From Leucobacter aridicollis (GTDB lineage Bacteria > Actinomycetota > Actinomycetes > Actinomycetales > Microbacteriaceae): a DNA stretch of 64,000 bases. Below, one piece after another: positions 27,083 through 35,721 of the stretch. Every line of letters starts with the position of its first letter. Within the stretch, counting starts at the first letter, position 1. The notes under the pieces were generated by a model. It ran no database searches. It saw only the letters and a program-made list of their open reading frames with translations, and was not told the DNA's origin. Location: the NCBI RefSeq assembly GCF_013409595.1, contig NZ_JACCBD010000001.1, forward strand, positions 620,001 to 684,000. Direction: 5' to 3'. Made by a program: the position numbers and the translations under genes.

Positions 27083-28044
27083 CGTCCTGCCTCCACGAGA
27101 TCGACGAATACGTCTTCGAGGCTGGCCTCCCGCGGTTCCAGCCGGTACAGGCGCTCGCCGCGAGAGGCGATCTCCGCGGCGACCCGCGCAGCGCTCTCCT
27201 CCAGGTCGTCCACGGTGAGCACAAGCGCCCGCGACCCGGGTTCCTCGTCCTCAACAGTCAGCACCCAGGGCTTGTCCGGCAGCATCCCGCGCAGCAGCGC
27301 CGGATCGCTCGTCTCCACGATCAGTCGGCCGCGGGCGCCTCCGAATCTTGCGCGCACCTCCCTGATCGGGCCGGCAGCGGCGACGCGGCCCGAGCTGAGG
27401 ATCGCGACATCGTCACAGACACGCTCGACATCGGGCAGGAGGTGGGTGGAGAAAAACACAGTGGTCTTGCCCCGCAACTCGGTGATGAGTTCCAGCACGG
27501 CGCGGCGGCCCATCGGGTCCAGGGCAGAGGTCGGCTCATCGAGGATCAGCAATCGGGGGCTGTTGATGAGTGCCTGCGCGAGACCAAGGCGCTGCCGCAT
27601 GCCGCGCGAGTAGCCGCCCACCTTTGCCCGTGTGTCGGCGAGGCCGGTGAGATCGAGTAGGTCAGCGACCCTTCGGCGACTTGTGTTCTTCGGTAGCTGG
27701 AACACGGTCGCAGCCTGTTCGAGCACTTCCCGCGCGGTCATCCACGACGCGAAGCCGGGGACATCCGGACAGTACCCGATCAGGGGCCGCACCTCCGCGC
27801 TCCCTGGCGCGTGCCCGAAGATGCGTGCACTCCCACCCGTCTCGCGGACCAAAGCAAGCAGAATCCGGATTGTAGTCGTCTTACCAGCTCCATTGGCTCC
27901 AAGGAACCCGAACACAGAGCCCGCGTCGACGGAAAGGTCCAGTTCGTCAAGCACCCGACGTGCGCCGTACTGCTTCGTGAGGCCGCGTGTCTCGATGGCG
28001 GGGGCAACGGACGCAGTGCGCGCCGGGCGTTTGGGGCCGGTCAC
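27079..28044 (-). CDS. ABC transporter ATP-binding protein (exporter 2)
   Basis: A 321-aa ATPase: Walker A GANGAGKTT near 53, signature YSRGMRQRLGLAQ near 149, Walker [14 protein letters not shown] near 168 and switch His in FFSTHLL. A C-terminal regulatory tail of about 100 residues follows. The GTG at 28044 overlaps the stop of the small upstream gene; the much longer open frame upstream would be read-through and is rejected. Confidence 0.9.
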   Translation of the reverse strand: MTGPKRPARTASVAPAIETRGLTKQYGARRVLDELDLSVDAGSVFGFLGANGAGKTTTIRILLALVRETGGSARIFGHAPGSAEVRPLIGYCPDVPGFASWMTAREVLEQAATVFQLPKNTSRRRVADLLDLTGLADTRAKVGGYSRGMRQRLGLAQALINSPRLLILDEPTSALDPMGRRAVLELITELRGKTTVFFSTHLLPDVERVCDDVAILSSGRVAAAGPIREVRARFGGARGRLIVETSDPALLRGMLPDKPWVLTVEDEEPGSRALVLTVDDLEESAARVAAEIASRGERLYRLEPREASLEDVFVDLVEAGR

Positions 28045-28337
28045 CGCTGATCGCCCTCGTAGAGGCTCTGCACGGTGCCCGCCGCGTTCGCTGACGTCGG
28101 CGCGGAAACATCGACGGGAGCAGGGCGGCGTCCGATCGCGAGGAACAGGACCGTGCCGATCGTGTTGATGAACACGATGATGAGCGCCCACGGCCATTTG
28201 CGACCGAACTGCACCCGCTCTCGCGGCGTACGAACCAACACAACGAGACCGATAACCGCGAACAGGAGTTGAACCCCAAGCGCGATCCCGATGACAAGAC
28301 CGGTCGTGCCGGAGAGCGGGGAGGCGTCGAGATTCAT
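28041..28337 (-). CDS. Small two-helix membrane protein (PLDc_N-like)
   Basis: A 98-aa protein with two hydrophobic helices (GLVIGIALGVQLLFAVIGLV and WALIIVFINTIGTVLFLAIG) separated by a basic loop with RKWPW, the pattern of the phospholipase D N-terminal-like family. It is the first gene of the double ABC operon, and its GTGA overlap couples it to the ATPase gene. A start further upstream at 28406 is open but would overlap the promoter. Confidence 0.75.
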   Translation of the reverse strand: MNLDASPLSGTTGLVIGIALGVQLLFAVIGLVVLVRTPRERVQFGRKWPWALIIVFINTIGTVLFLAIGRRPAPVDVSAPTSANAAGTVQSLYEGDQR

Positions 28338-28380
28338 GAGGAGCCAGCTTTCTGAAACGGGGGCAGGAAACGACGCGAGA

Positions 28381-28425
28381 AGTATGCATCGCATATATCC
28401 TTGCATTACATACTAGTGGCGTCAA
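28381..28425 (-). promoter_or_regulatory. Promoter and probable PadR operator of ABC operon
   Basis: On the minus strand TTGACG (28420-28425) is followed by GTAATGCAAGG (28399-28409). The dyad CATACT/AGTATG lies at 28409-28414 and 28381-28386. The GTAWTGCAAGG block sits at the same 21-bp offset from the -35 as in the PadR gene promoter at 29810-29836, so one repressor probably controls both. The -10 is not clear. Confidence 0.55.
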
Positions 28426-28584
28426 GCCGCCGTCCCTCTCGGTAGCAGTCATCGGTCTGGGGTGCACCGTTCGCTACAGCAAGAGGACGGAACGAGGTGG
28501 CGCCCGGGCTGCCGCGTCGAAGAGGAGCGTGCGGGAGAGCCAAGTGGCCCAGGTTGCGTCTATAGGCGAGCTACGCGGAAATCC
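28426..28584. other. Gap between ABC promoter and DUF1700-like gene
   Basis: No gene or clear hairpin is seen; it holds the downstream flank of the DUF1700/HAAS-like gene and the region above the exporter promoter. Confidence 0.3.
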
Positions 28585-29457
28585 TCATTGATCATCTCGG
28601 GTATGCCCTGATGTCGTCGTGGCTCCGCGCCAGGCGCGACGCAGTCCGGCTCGAAGCGGAAGCACGACCACCCCGAGCGATGCGACGACCCCTACAGCAA
28701 GAGCGGCGGGCACGAGCAGCCCCCATCGGCCATGCGGATGACGTGAGCTGAGAATGGATGCAGCGACCGCTGAGGCTGAGGCCGAAGCCAATGTCGTCGC
28801 ATTTGCGGCGCGCACAAGCCTCTCTTCCGACGGGCCCCGATTGCGAGCCGCCCACAGGGCTGGTATCACACCCAGCAAGACCGAACCGATCACAGACAGC
28901 TTTGGTCCCGTGCGGTTCTGTCTGCCCACGAGATCAAATCCCGTCGCGACACGATCCGGCAACGTTTCCCAGGTGAGCGCTGCGGCAGCGGCGGTCGCGC
29001 CTGTGACGAGAAGCGGCACGAGTTGCGCTGCACGCACAGCGCGTTCAGGAACCTGTTCGATCACATCGCTTGTGGCATCATCCGGGCGAATCAACTTGAG
29101 CTTCACGGCGAGAGCGCCGAGATTCAACGTCCAGCCGACTCCGAACAGTCGGGGCACTACGAGGCGTGGGTTCGCCGGATTCCAGGTACGCGACCGAACC
29201 TCGGCATTCACCAGGCCACGCGTCTCAACGGGGAGCCCCAGCAGCCGCAGATCGGGCTCCTCCGCAGAAACCTCGCTCGAAAGTGCGTCAAGGAGCGCCA
29301 CGGCATAATCTTCAGGAGTTCCGAGCGCCTCCACGGGATCGATACCGGCTTCTTGGAGTTCGCCGAGCTGAGCCTCGAGTGCTTCGAGAGCGAGGCGGCG
29401 ATCGGTTCGGCTGAGGCGTTCGAGGTGCACGCTGACCTCGCGCAGATAAGGCTTCAC
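28585..29457 (-). CDS. HAAS/DUF1700-like membrane protein
   Basis: A 290-aa protein. Residues 1-60 form the helical HAAS-type domain (LERLSRTDRRLALEALEAQL, then GTPEDYAVALL) usually found next to PadR regulators. The rest has about five membrane helices, with a DUF1648-like stretch (TWETLPDRVATGFDLVGRQN). The ATG start overlaps the PadR stop by 4 bp. HAAS proteins are thought to signal with PadR repressors; the role here is inferred. Confidence 0.82.
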   Translation of the reverse strand: MKPYLREVSVHLERLSRTDRRLALEALEAQLGELQEAGIDPVEALGTPEDYAVALLDALSSEVSAEEPDLRLLGLPVETRGLVNAEVRSRTWNPANPRLVVPRLFGVGWTLNLGALAVKLKLIRPDDATSDVIEQVPERAVRAAQLVPLLVTGATAAAAALTWETLPDRVATGFDLVGRQNRTGPKLSVIGSVLLGVIPALWAARNRGPSEERLVRAANATTLASASASAVAASILSSRHPHGRWGLLVPAALAVGVVASLGVVVLPLRAGLRRAWRGATTTSGHTRDDQ

Positions 29458-29801
29458 GATGCGCGCCCCCGTCCCCGGAGAATGTCATGCATTGCGCCAC
29501 TCAACTCGCTCCACGCCATCGCGCCATCGGCGAGCGCAGCGCGACCCTCGTCCGTCAGTCGGTAGTACTTGCGAGGCGGGCCACCGCCCCCCGCCTCGAC
29601 CCATCGGGTCGTGACTTTACCGGCCTTGTCCAGGCGCGCCAGGAGCGGGTAGACCGTTCCAGGGGTAGCGGTCAGTGCAGGGTGCTCGCTCAGCTGCTCG
29701 ATGATCTCGATCGAGTAATACTCCTTAGCATCGAGCACCGCGAGAATCGCAAGTTCGAGCACCCCCTTTCGGAGTTGCGCGGTCCGATCGCTGGTAGCCA
29801 T
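29454..29801 (-). CDS. PadR-family repressor
   Basis: A 115-aa PadR winged-helix regulator: LRKGVLELAILAVLDAKEYY, TPGTVYPLLARLDKAGKVTT and PPRKYYRLTDEGRAAL are family hallmarks. ATG at 29801 is preferred over upstream in-frame starts because those overlap the promoter. The -35 TTGACA lies about 30 bp upstream, so the mRNA may be nearly leaderless. It probably represses itself and the exporter operon. Confidence 0.9.
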   Translation of the reverse strand: MATSDRTAQLRKGVLELAILAVLDAKEYYSIEIIEQLSEHPALTATPGTVYPLLARLDKAGKVTTRWVEAGGGGPPRKYYRLTDEGRAALADGAMAWSELSGAMHDILRGRGRAS

Positions 29802-29809
29802 CCACCAAG

Positions 29810-29836
29810 CCTTGCAATACAAAGTACTGCTGTCAA
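29810..29836 (-). promoter_or_regulatory. Promoter and probable operator of padR
   Basis: Minus-strand TTGACA (29831-29836) with GTATTGCAAGG at 29810-29820. The exporter promoter carries GTAATGCAAGG at exactly the same offset. The -10 position (AAGGCT) is poor, as expected for a promoter overlapped by an operator. Confidence 0.55.
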
Positions 29837-29936
29837 ACGAACCGAGAAGAGAAGCCCTGCGGATTCTCATCAATTCTCTCGAAGCCGCCGCCGCATGGTT
29901 GAACTTGGGGTGGCGTCGTTCGGATCTCGGTGGGTG

Positions 29937-31052
29937 CTACCAGTCGCGGTTCAGCGCAAGCGCAAGCAGCGAGGTGATGGCAACTGCCGCCTGCCTGGGT
30001 TGAACCCCGTTGCCAAGCGCTGTGAGTTGTTGGTTGGTCGTGAGGCCTCGGGAAGGTTCTGTAACCCAGCCTGGGGTGAGTCCCATGAGCCATTCGACGA
30101 AGGCCGGCGCGGGTCGAGGGTCCGAGGCGTCAGTCAGAAGTGCTGGCGTTGGTGCCGGCCGACCGACTACCTCTTCCCAGCGTGTCACTGCTTCGGCATA
30201 TCGTCCCCAACGTCGAAGTGCTGCCCGATAAACATCCACAGGCTCTCGGGTTCCTCGGTGCGCGGGTAGCCGTTGGGTCCGTGGAGGGCGAGGTCGATGA
30301 TCTGATGGCTGAGTGCGATCGTGCCCCGGCGTGCCTTCACTTGCTGCAAGCTCTCCCCGCCCCGGGATGCGTCTGAGGCGAGCGGGGTTCGGAAGAGTGC
30401 GGTGGGCGAGGATGAAGACGCGGTATCGGGGGTGGGGTGCGCCGATGGCGGAAGCGGGTAGACCGATCCATTGCGCGTCATACCGGAGGTCGGCCAGGTC
30501 TCCCAGAACTGCTCCCGCTGCGCGAAGAGGTCGAGTTGCGGTTTCTCCCAGATGCCACGGGTCGCGTTCCACACCGCCAGGGGGTGCACCGGTGGGGATT
30601 GCATCTTCGGGATTGTGTTGCTCATTGTCGTCTCCTTCGAGGTTTGCGCGGACTGCGGGTGCTGAGAGCAGCCCGCGGACGTTCTCGATCACAACCCACT
30701 CAGGTTGCAGTAGGTCGATCGCTGCCGCCATGTGCGCCCAGAGGCCGGAGCGGGTGCCGGGTTTCAGGCCGGCCATCTTCCCGACCGTGGAAACGTCTTG
30801 GCAGGGGAATCCGCCGCAGAGGATGTCCACCGGCGGCACGGTGTTCCAGTCGATGGTGGTGATGTCGCCGAGGTTCGGGGCGTCGGGCCAGTGGTGGGAG
30901 AAGACGCGGGCGACGGGTTCGTTGATCTCGGAGAACCAGATCGTGCGTGCTCCGAAGACTTCCTCGACGGCGAGGTCAAGTCCGCCGTAGCCGGAGAACA
31001 GTGATCCGACACGCAGCGGCGTGGCCGGGTCGGTGTAGGTCTGGTCGGCCAC
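29937..31052 (-). CDS. dcm: DNA (cytosine-5) methyltransferase
   Basis: A 371-aa C5-methyltransferase with motif I FSGYGGLDLA, motif IV GGFPCQDVS (catalytic Cys), motif VI ENVRGL, motif VIII GAPHPRYRVFILAHR and motif X ALGNGVQP. GTG at 31052 follows AGGAGG. No cognate restriction gene is next to it, so it may shield the ICE from host restriction. Its middle third shares bases with a second same-strand ORF (30185-30625) in another frame, and the target-recognition part of this frame is unusually basic and Pro-rich. Confidence 0.9.
   Translation of the reverse strand: MADQTYTDPATPLRVGSLFSGYGGLDLAVEEVFGARTIWFSEINEPVARVFSHHWPDAPNLGDITTIDWNTVPPVDILCGGFPCQDVSTVGKMAGLKPGTRSGLWAHMAAAIDLLQPEWVVIENVRGLLSAPAVRANLEGDDNEQHNPEDAIPTGAPPGGVERDPWHLGETATRPLRAAGAVLGDLADLRYDAQWIGLPASAIGAPHPRYRVFILAHRTLPNPARLRRIPGRGELAASEGTPGHDRTQPSDHRPRPPRTQRLPAHRGTREPVDVYRAALRRWGRYAEAVTRWEEVVGRPAPTPALLTDASDPRPAPAFVEWLMGLTPGWVTEPSRGLTTNQQLTALGNGVQPRQAAVAITSLLALALNRDW
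30185..30625 (-). CDS. Overprinted ORF inside the methyltransferase gene
   Basis: A 146-aa ORF lying wholly inside the methyltransferase gene, same strand, different frame. It has its own strong ribosome site (AAGGAG, 6 bp, ATG). Its protein reads like the accessory or target-recognition segments of actinobacterial and phage C5-methyltransferases: QLDLFAQREQFWETWPTSGM, then FRTPLASDASRGGES, then GTIALSHQIIDLALHG. The host frame at the same place is also conserved (motif VIII). So both frames appear to be used. Function unknown; perhaps a specificity partner. Confidence 0.6.
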   Translation of the reverse strand: MSNTIPKMQSPPVHPLAVWNATRGIWEKPQLDLFAQREQFWETWPTSGMTRNGSVYPLPPSAHPTPDTASSSSPTALFRTPLASDASRGGESLQQVKARRGTIALSHQIIDLALHGPNGYPRTEEPESLWMFIGQHFDVGDDMPKQ

Positions 31053-31330
31053 GGGCGAACCTCCTGGAATGGTGATCCCGGAGTCGTGTTGCCGCTCCGA
31101 GTTGGCACCAACCAGGTGCACGAACGACCCCAGGCACCGTCGTTCAGCCGCTTCCTTCTGTCTCGCGCCTGTCCCATCGGTACCCGCCGCCGCCGACCTC
31201 TCGCGGTTCGCTCGAACGGATTGTCACGCGTCTTGCAAGCGAGGAGCGCCGCCTCCCGAAAGTGACCTCAGAAGCCACCGCACCCGCGGGCTATGGAGCT
31301 CACCTTCGGGGTGAGGAGAGGCGGTGCCCG
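31053..31330. other. Divergent promoter region between methyltransferase and relaxase
   Basis: Holds the motif at 31113-31120. CTCACC (31299-31304) and GGTGAG (31310-31315) form a short hairpin that covers the relaxase ribosome site. This is the expected place for oriT, next to the relaxase gene, but I see no decisive inverted repeat or nick site. Confidence 0.35.
31113..31120 (-). promoter_or_regulatory. GTGCACCTGG motif upstream of methyltransferase
   Basis: Minus-strand GTGCACCTGGTTGGTG, 61 bp before the GTG start. Its V-H-L-V-G-A reading is in frame with the methyltransferase. Confidence 0.45.
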
Positions 31331-34300
31331 GTGACGGTTTCGATGAGGGTGATGTCCGCCGGCGACGGCTACAAGTACCTCCTGCGCACCGTCGCCACTG
31401 GCGACGGTGATCGGGTGCTTTCGACCCCGTTGACGAGGTACTACACGGAGGAAGGAACGCCGCCGGGGCGCTGGCTCGGGTCAGCCGTTACCGCGCTCGG
31501 CGACGGAACAATCACCGTCGGCGATGAGGTTTCCGAGTTGCAGCTTCAACGTCTGATTGGGCAGGGCCGCGACCCGGTGACCGATCAGGCGCTCGGCAGC
31601 CCGTATCGGAAGTACCCGACCGTGACCGAGCGCATCGAACACCGCACGTCGAGGCTCGACGCCGACCTTCCTGTGACGGAGCGTGCGGAAGCGGTCGCCG
31701 CAATCGCGGCTGAGGAGAGTGCACGTGGTGTGCGGAAGGCGGTTGCAGGGTTCGATTTCACGTTCTCGATACCGAAGTCCGCATCAGTGCTGTGGGCAGT
31801 GTCCGACGCGGGTACGCAATCGCTGATTGCGGATGCGCATCACGCGGCGGTTGCGGATATGGTTGCGTTCATCGAGCGCGAGGTTGCCGCAACCCGAGTC
31901 GGTGCGGCAGGACGCAACGGTGCGGTTGCGCAAGCCGATGTGTCCGGGGTGATCGCCACCGCGTTCGATCACTACGACTCGCGAGCGGTTGATCCGCATC
32001 TGCACACGCACGTGGTGATCTCGAACAAGGTGCAGACCGTCCACGACGGCAAATGGCGATCCCTCGACGGCCGCCCCCTCCACGCCGCCACCGTCGCCCT
32101 CTCCGAAGTCCACGAAGCCGTGTTCGCCGATCACCTCACCCGTGCCTTCGGCGTCGCATGGGAAGCGCGAGACATGGGACGCGACCGCAACCCCGCCTGG
32201 GCGATCACCACGGTTCCCGAGCGACTGGTGGCTGAGTTCTCATCCAGGTCCCGACAGATTGACGAGGAGAAGAACCGCCTCATCGCCGAGTACCTCGCGC
32301 GTCACGGCCGGCAGCCGCCGCTTGCGACGGTCATCAAGTTGCGGGCGCAGGCGACGTTGGCGACCCGGCCGGAGAAGCAGGTCCGTTCTCTCGCGGATCT
32401 CACGAGTGAGTGGCGGGATCGTGCGTCGCACCTTCTCGGTGAAGACGCCACCAGGTGGGCCCACACCGTCACCGCCAACGAAGCCCCCATGTTGCTCCGC
32501 GCTGACGATGTGCCCTTGGACGTGATCGCCTCGCTCGGACGCAGCGTGGTGGAGGCGGTCGGTGAGAAGCGGGCGACCTGGCGGCGCTGGAACCTCACCG
32601 CCGAAGCCGCACGACAGACGATGCCGTACCGGTTTGCCACCACGCAGGATCGTGAAGCTGTCGTCGGAATGGTGGTCGATGCTGCCGAGCACGCATCGAT
32701 CCAGCTCACCCCGCCCGAGCTCGCGTCCAGTCCTGCCGTGTTCCGTCGGGATGACGGCAGCAGTAGGTTTCGACCCGTCGCATCGACGGTCTATTCATCG
32801 CCTGACCTCCTTGCGGCGGAAGACCGGCTCCTCGAGCGCGCCCGCACCATGACTGCCCCCACCGTGCCCGTCGAGGCGGTCGAGAAGGTCACCCGCCGCC
32901 GAGACCGCGACGGCAGGCTCCTCGCCGACGATCAAACCGCCGCGCTCACCGGCATTGCGATCTCAGGTCGAGCAGTGGACGTCCTGGTCGGCCCGGCGGG
33001 GACCGGGAAGACCACCGCGATGCGCGCCCTTCGCGCCGCCTGGGAGCGAGAACATGGGCGCGGCAGCGTGATCGGGCTGGCCCCGTCCGCGGTAGCCGCG
33101 CAGGTTCTTGCCGATGATCTCGGTATCCGGACGGAGAACACCGCGAAGTGGTGGCAAGACCACCAGGGCACCGGCGCCTCATTCCGCAGAGGGCAGCTCG
33201 TGATTGTGGACGAAGCCTCCCTCGCAGGCACCCTCTCGCTCGACCGCATTACCGAACATGCGGTGGAGGTGGGGGCGAAGGTGCTGTTGGTGGGTGACTG
33301 GGCGCAACTGCAATCCGTCACTGCCGGCGGCGCGTTCTCCCTCCTCGTGCATGACCGAAACGACGCCCCCGAACTGGTCGACGTTCACCGTTTCGTCGAC
33401 GAGTGGGAGAAGACCGCCTCCCTTGATCTCCGTCACGGCCAGACTGACGCAATAGACGACTACGCAGCCCACGGTCGCATTACCGGCGGGAACACGGAGG
33501 CGATGATCGATGCCGCCTACACTGCATGGCGCGCCGATGTCCTCGCCGGGGATGCGACTGTGTTGATCGCGGACTCGACCGAATCCGTCCACGCCCTGAA
33601 TCAGCGCGCCCGCGCTGACCTCATCCTCGACGGAACCGTGGACGCGCGCCGCGAAGTCGCCCTCCAAGGCGATGCTCGTGCCGGGGTCGGGGACACGATC
33701 ATCACCAGGAAGAACGACCGCGGACTCCACACCCCGCGGGGATGGGTGCGCAACGGGGACCGCTGGACCGTCACCGACGTCCGCGACGACGGATCAGTTA
33801 CCGCGCGTCGCGCGAACAGCCGCGGCACCGTGATCCTCCCCGCCGACTATGTCTCCGATCACGTCGATTTGGGATACGCAGTCACGGCGCATAGGGCGCA
33901 AGGCATCACCACGGATACCTCTCATGTGCTGGCTGATCCGTCTACGACGCGGGAAAACCTGTATGTCGCGATGACCCGCGGCAGACAGTCGAACCTCGTC
34001 TACGTCGCCACCGACCGCCCCGACGACAACCACACCACCCCGCACCCCGCGGATGATCCTGAGGCGACCGCGCGGAGCGTGCTCTACGGGGTCCTGCAGC
34101 ACGTCGGCGCGGAACTCTCCGCGCACGAGACCATCACGGCCGAACACGAGACCTGGGGGTCGGTGGGGCAACTCGCGGCCGAGTACGAGACGATCGCGCA
34201 AGCCGCCCAACACGACCGCTTCGCCACCCTCATCCACGAATCCGGTCTCACCCCGGACGAAGCAGAAGACACGATCCACTCCGACGCATTCGGCGCCCTC

Positions 34301-34873
34301 ACCGCCGAGCTCCGCCGTGCGGAAGCGAACCACCACAACATCGACGCCCTCATGCCACGCCTCGTGGCAGCTCGCGGATTCAGCGACGCCGACGACATCG
34401 CCTCCGTCCTGCACCACCGCCTCGCCCGCGCCACCGAGAGGCCGGCTGGTTCCGGTCGTACCCGCAAGGCACCCCGCCTTATCGCCGGCCTCATCCCCGA
34501 AGCAACCGGGCCCATGAGCGCCGAGATGCGACGAGCTCTCACAGAGCGACGCGAGTTGATCCAACACCGTACCGAGGCCGTCCTCGACCAGGCCATCGTT
34601 GAACGGCATGAATGGGTTCTCGCACTTGGAGACACGCCCGCAGATGCGAGAGCCGCGGCAGCGTGGAAACGGCAAGCGCGAACGGTCGCCGCGTATCGCG
34701 ACCGCTACGGCATCACCACGAAGACGCTGCTCGGCCCGGCGCCCGATAGCGATACGCAGAAGATCGACGTGGCGCGCGCGAAAGCCGCCCTCGCGCGTCT
34801 CCAGGATCTCCGTTCTGAGAAGAGTGAGCAGGCACAAGTGACGCACCGAGAGGGAGCTTCCCGAGGACTGTGA
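31331..34873 (+). CDS. traA: MobF-family conjugative relaxase/helicase
   Basis: A 1180-aa TrwC/TraI-type relaxase that nicks oriT and unwinds the transferred strand. N-terminal relaxase: tyrosines in TRYYTEEG near 37, HUH-type metal site HLHTHVV near 222-228. Helicase (RecD-like): Walker A GPAGTGKTT near 552, Walker B VIVDEAS near 622, and VTAHRAQGITTDTSHVL near 850. The C-terminus is helical. GTG at 31331 is chosen because GAGGAGAG precedes it; longer frames lack support. All motifs are intact. Confidence 0.93.
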   Translation: MTVSMRVMSAGDGYKYLLRTVATGDGDRVLSTPLTRYYTEEGTPPGRWLGSAVTALGDGTITVGDEVSELQLQRLIGQGRDPVTDQALGSPYRKYPTVTERIEHRTSRLDADLPVTERAEAVAAIAAEESARGVRKAVAGFDFTFSIPKSASVLWAVSDAGTQSLIADAHHAAVADMVAFIEREVAATRVGAAGRNGAVAQADVSGVIATAFDHYDSRAVDPHLHTHVVISNKVQTVHDGKWRSLDGRPLHAATVALSEVHEAVFADHLTRAFGVAWEARDMGRDRNPAWAITTVPERLVAEFSSRSRQIDEEKNRLIAEYLARHGRQPPLATVIKLRAQATLATRPEKQVRSLADLTSEWRDRASHLLGEDATRWAHTVTANEAPMLLRADDVPLDVIASLGRSVVEAVGEKRATWRRWNLTAEAARQTMPYRFATTQDREAVVGMVVDAAEHASIQLTPPELASSPAVFRRDDGSSRFRPVASTVYSSPDLLAAEDRLLERARTMTAPTVPVEAVEKVTRRRDRDGRLLADDQTAALTGIAISGRAVDVLVGPAGTGKTTAMRALRAAWEREHGRGSVIGLAPSAVAAQVLADDLGIRTENTAKWWQDHQGTGASFRRGQLVIVDEASLAGTLSLDRITEHAVEVGAKVLLVGDWAQLQSVTAGGAFSLLVHDRNDAPELVDVHRFVDEWEKTASLDLRHGQTDAIDDYAAHGRITGGNTEAMIDAAYTAWRADVLAGDATVLIADSTESVHALNQRARADLILDGTVDARREVALQGDARAGVGDTIITRKNDRGLHTPRGWVRNGDRWTVTDVRDDGSVTARRANSRGTVILPADYVSDHVDLGYAVTAHRAQGITTDTSHVLADPSTTRENLYVAMTRGRQSNLVYVATDRPDDNHTTPHPADDPEATARSVLYGVLQHVGAELSAHETITAEHETWGSVGQLAAEYETIAQAAQHDRFATLIHESGLTPDEAEDTIHSDAFGALTAELRRAEANHHNIDALMPRLVAARGFSDADDIASVLHHRLARATERPAGSGRTRKAPRLIAGLIPEATGPMSAEMRRALTERRELIQHRTEAVLDQAIVERHEWVLALGDTPADARAAAAWKRQARTVAAYRDRYGITTKTLLGPAPDSDTQKIDVARAKAALARLQDLRSEKSEQAQVTHREGASRGL

Positions 34874-35035
34874 CCGGCGCGCTTCCGCTTGTCAGTAGTG
34901 CGACGTACAGTGGAAGGACAAGCAAGGCGACTTTCAAATGTGTGTCGCCGTCACCCCGGAGCGTGACGGTATGACGGCCTCCCGGCAGTCCTTCAAGGTT
35001 CTTTGTCGCCAGACCCTTAGAAGAGGACTGCCGTC
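34874..35035. other. Intergenic hairpin region after relaxase
   Basis: CCGTCAC (34948-34954) and GTGACGG (34963-34969) form a 7-bp hairpin. A second partial dyad with GGCAGTCC follows. It could be a terminator or a leader of the next gene. Confidence 0.35.
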
Positions 35036-35365
35036 ATGATTCGCTCACTCTGGGCCCTCAGCATCCACATCCGCGCATTCCTGCGCCGCTACATGCCCAC
35101 CAATATCCTGCTCGACGCCATCCGCACGCGCCGAGGACTCAAATGGGGCGTGCCCGCGATGCTGCTTGCCGTGCCGTACCTGGTCATCGCGAGCACCTGC
35201 ACGAAACTCATCGACAACGGCGCGCCCGAGTGGATGCACCTCATCGTGCTGCTCTGTATCTGGAACGCGCTCAAGTTCTTCTGGATCGGACCGGTCAGCC
35301 TGGTGCATCTCGTACGAACCGACGCGCGTAAGCGCCGAGCCCACCAGGCTGTTCAGCGCTTATGA
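35036..35365 (+). CDS. Small conserved membrane protein
   Basis: A 109-aa protein with an amphipathic N-terminus (IRSLWALSIHIRAFLRRYMP), and two membrane helices (GVPAMLLAVPYLVIASTCTK and MHLIVLLCIWNALKFFWIGP). Such proteins are often labelled sulfate permease in databases, but it is far too small for that. ATG follows AGAGGA. It sits between relaxase and integrase 2; its function is unknown. Confidence 0.75.
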   Translation: MIRSLWALSIHIRAFLRRYMPTNILLDAIRTRRGLKWGVPAMLLAVPYLVIASTCTKLIDNGAPEWMHLIVLLCIWNALKFFWIGPVSLVHLVRTDARKRRAHQAVQRL

Positions 35366-35469
35366 CCGGGGTCCTACCAAGCCTGACTCGGGTTCTCGCT
35401 CATAGTTGGAGTTCATTGACGGGGTGCGCCGCGTGACTACCTCGATCGTCCACCTTCGAGACTTGAGGG

Positions 35470-35721
35470 ATGAACGACGAACCACACGCCAGCCCCCACG
35501 ACCTTGATCCCCTCCTGAACGTCAACGAACTCGCCGCTTACCTGGGCGTGCCTGTCTCCACCATCTACGACTGGCGTACCAACGGGAAAGGCCCCCGCGC
35601 CTACCGATTCGGAAAACGGATCATGTTCGGTGCCAGCGACGTTCGCGCATGGATGGACACCATGCGCGAACCTACCTGCGCCGCCACCTTTCCCGAAGTC
35701 ACCGAGCCAGCACGTGGGTAG
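35470..35721 (+). CDS. xis: Excisionase-like HTH protein (Xis 2)
   Basis: An 83-aa AlpA/HTH_17 protein: LLNVNELAAYLGVPVSTIYDWR then RFGKRIMFGASDVRAWMD. It overlaps the start of integrase 2, forming a second recombination module in the same element, unrelated in close sequence to Xis 1. Confidence 0.87.
   Translation: MNDEPHASPHDLDPLLNVNELAAYLGVPVSTIYDWRTNGKGPRAYRFGKRIMFGASDVRAWMDTMREPTCAATFPEVTEPARG

Noticed and set aside
27079..28467. Longer start of the exporter 2 ATPase at 28467
   Set aside because: It would run through the small membrane gene and the promoter. GTG 28044 is coupled to the upstream stop.
31053..31330. oriT of the ICE
   Set aside because: The position next to the relaxase is right, but no inverted repeat plus nick-site pattern could be identified with confidence.
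35036..35365. Sulfate permease annotation for the 109-aa protein
   Set aside because: The protein has only two membrane helices and none of the SulP or CysTW features.
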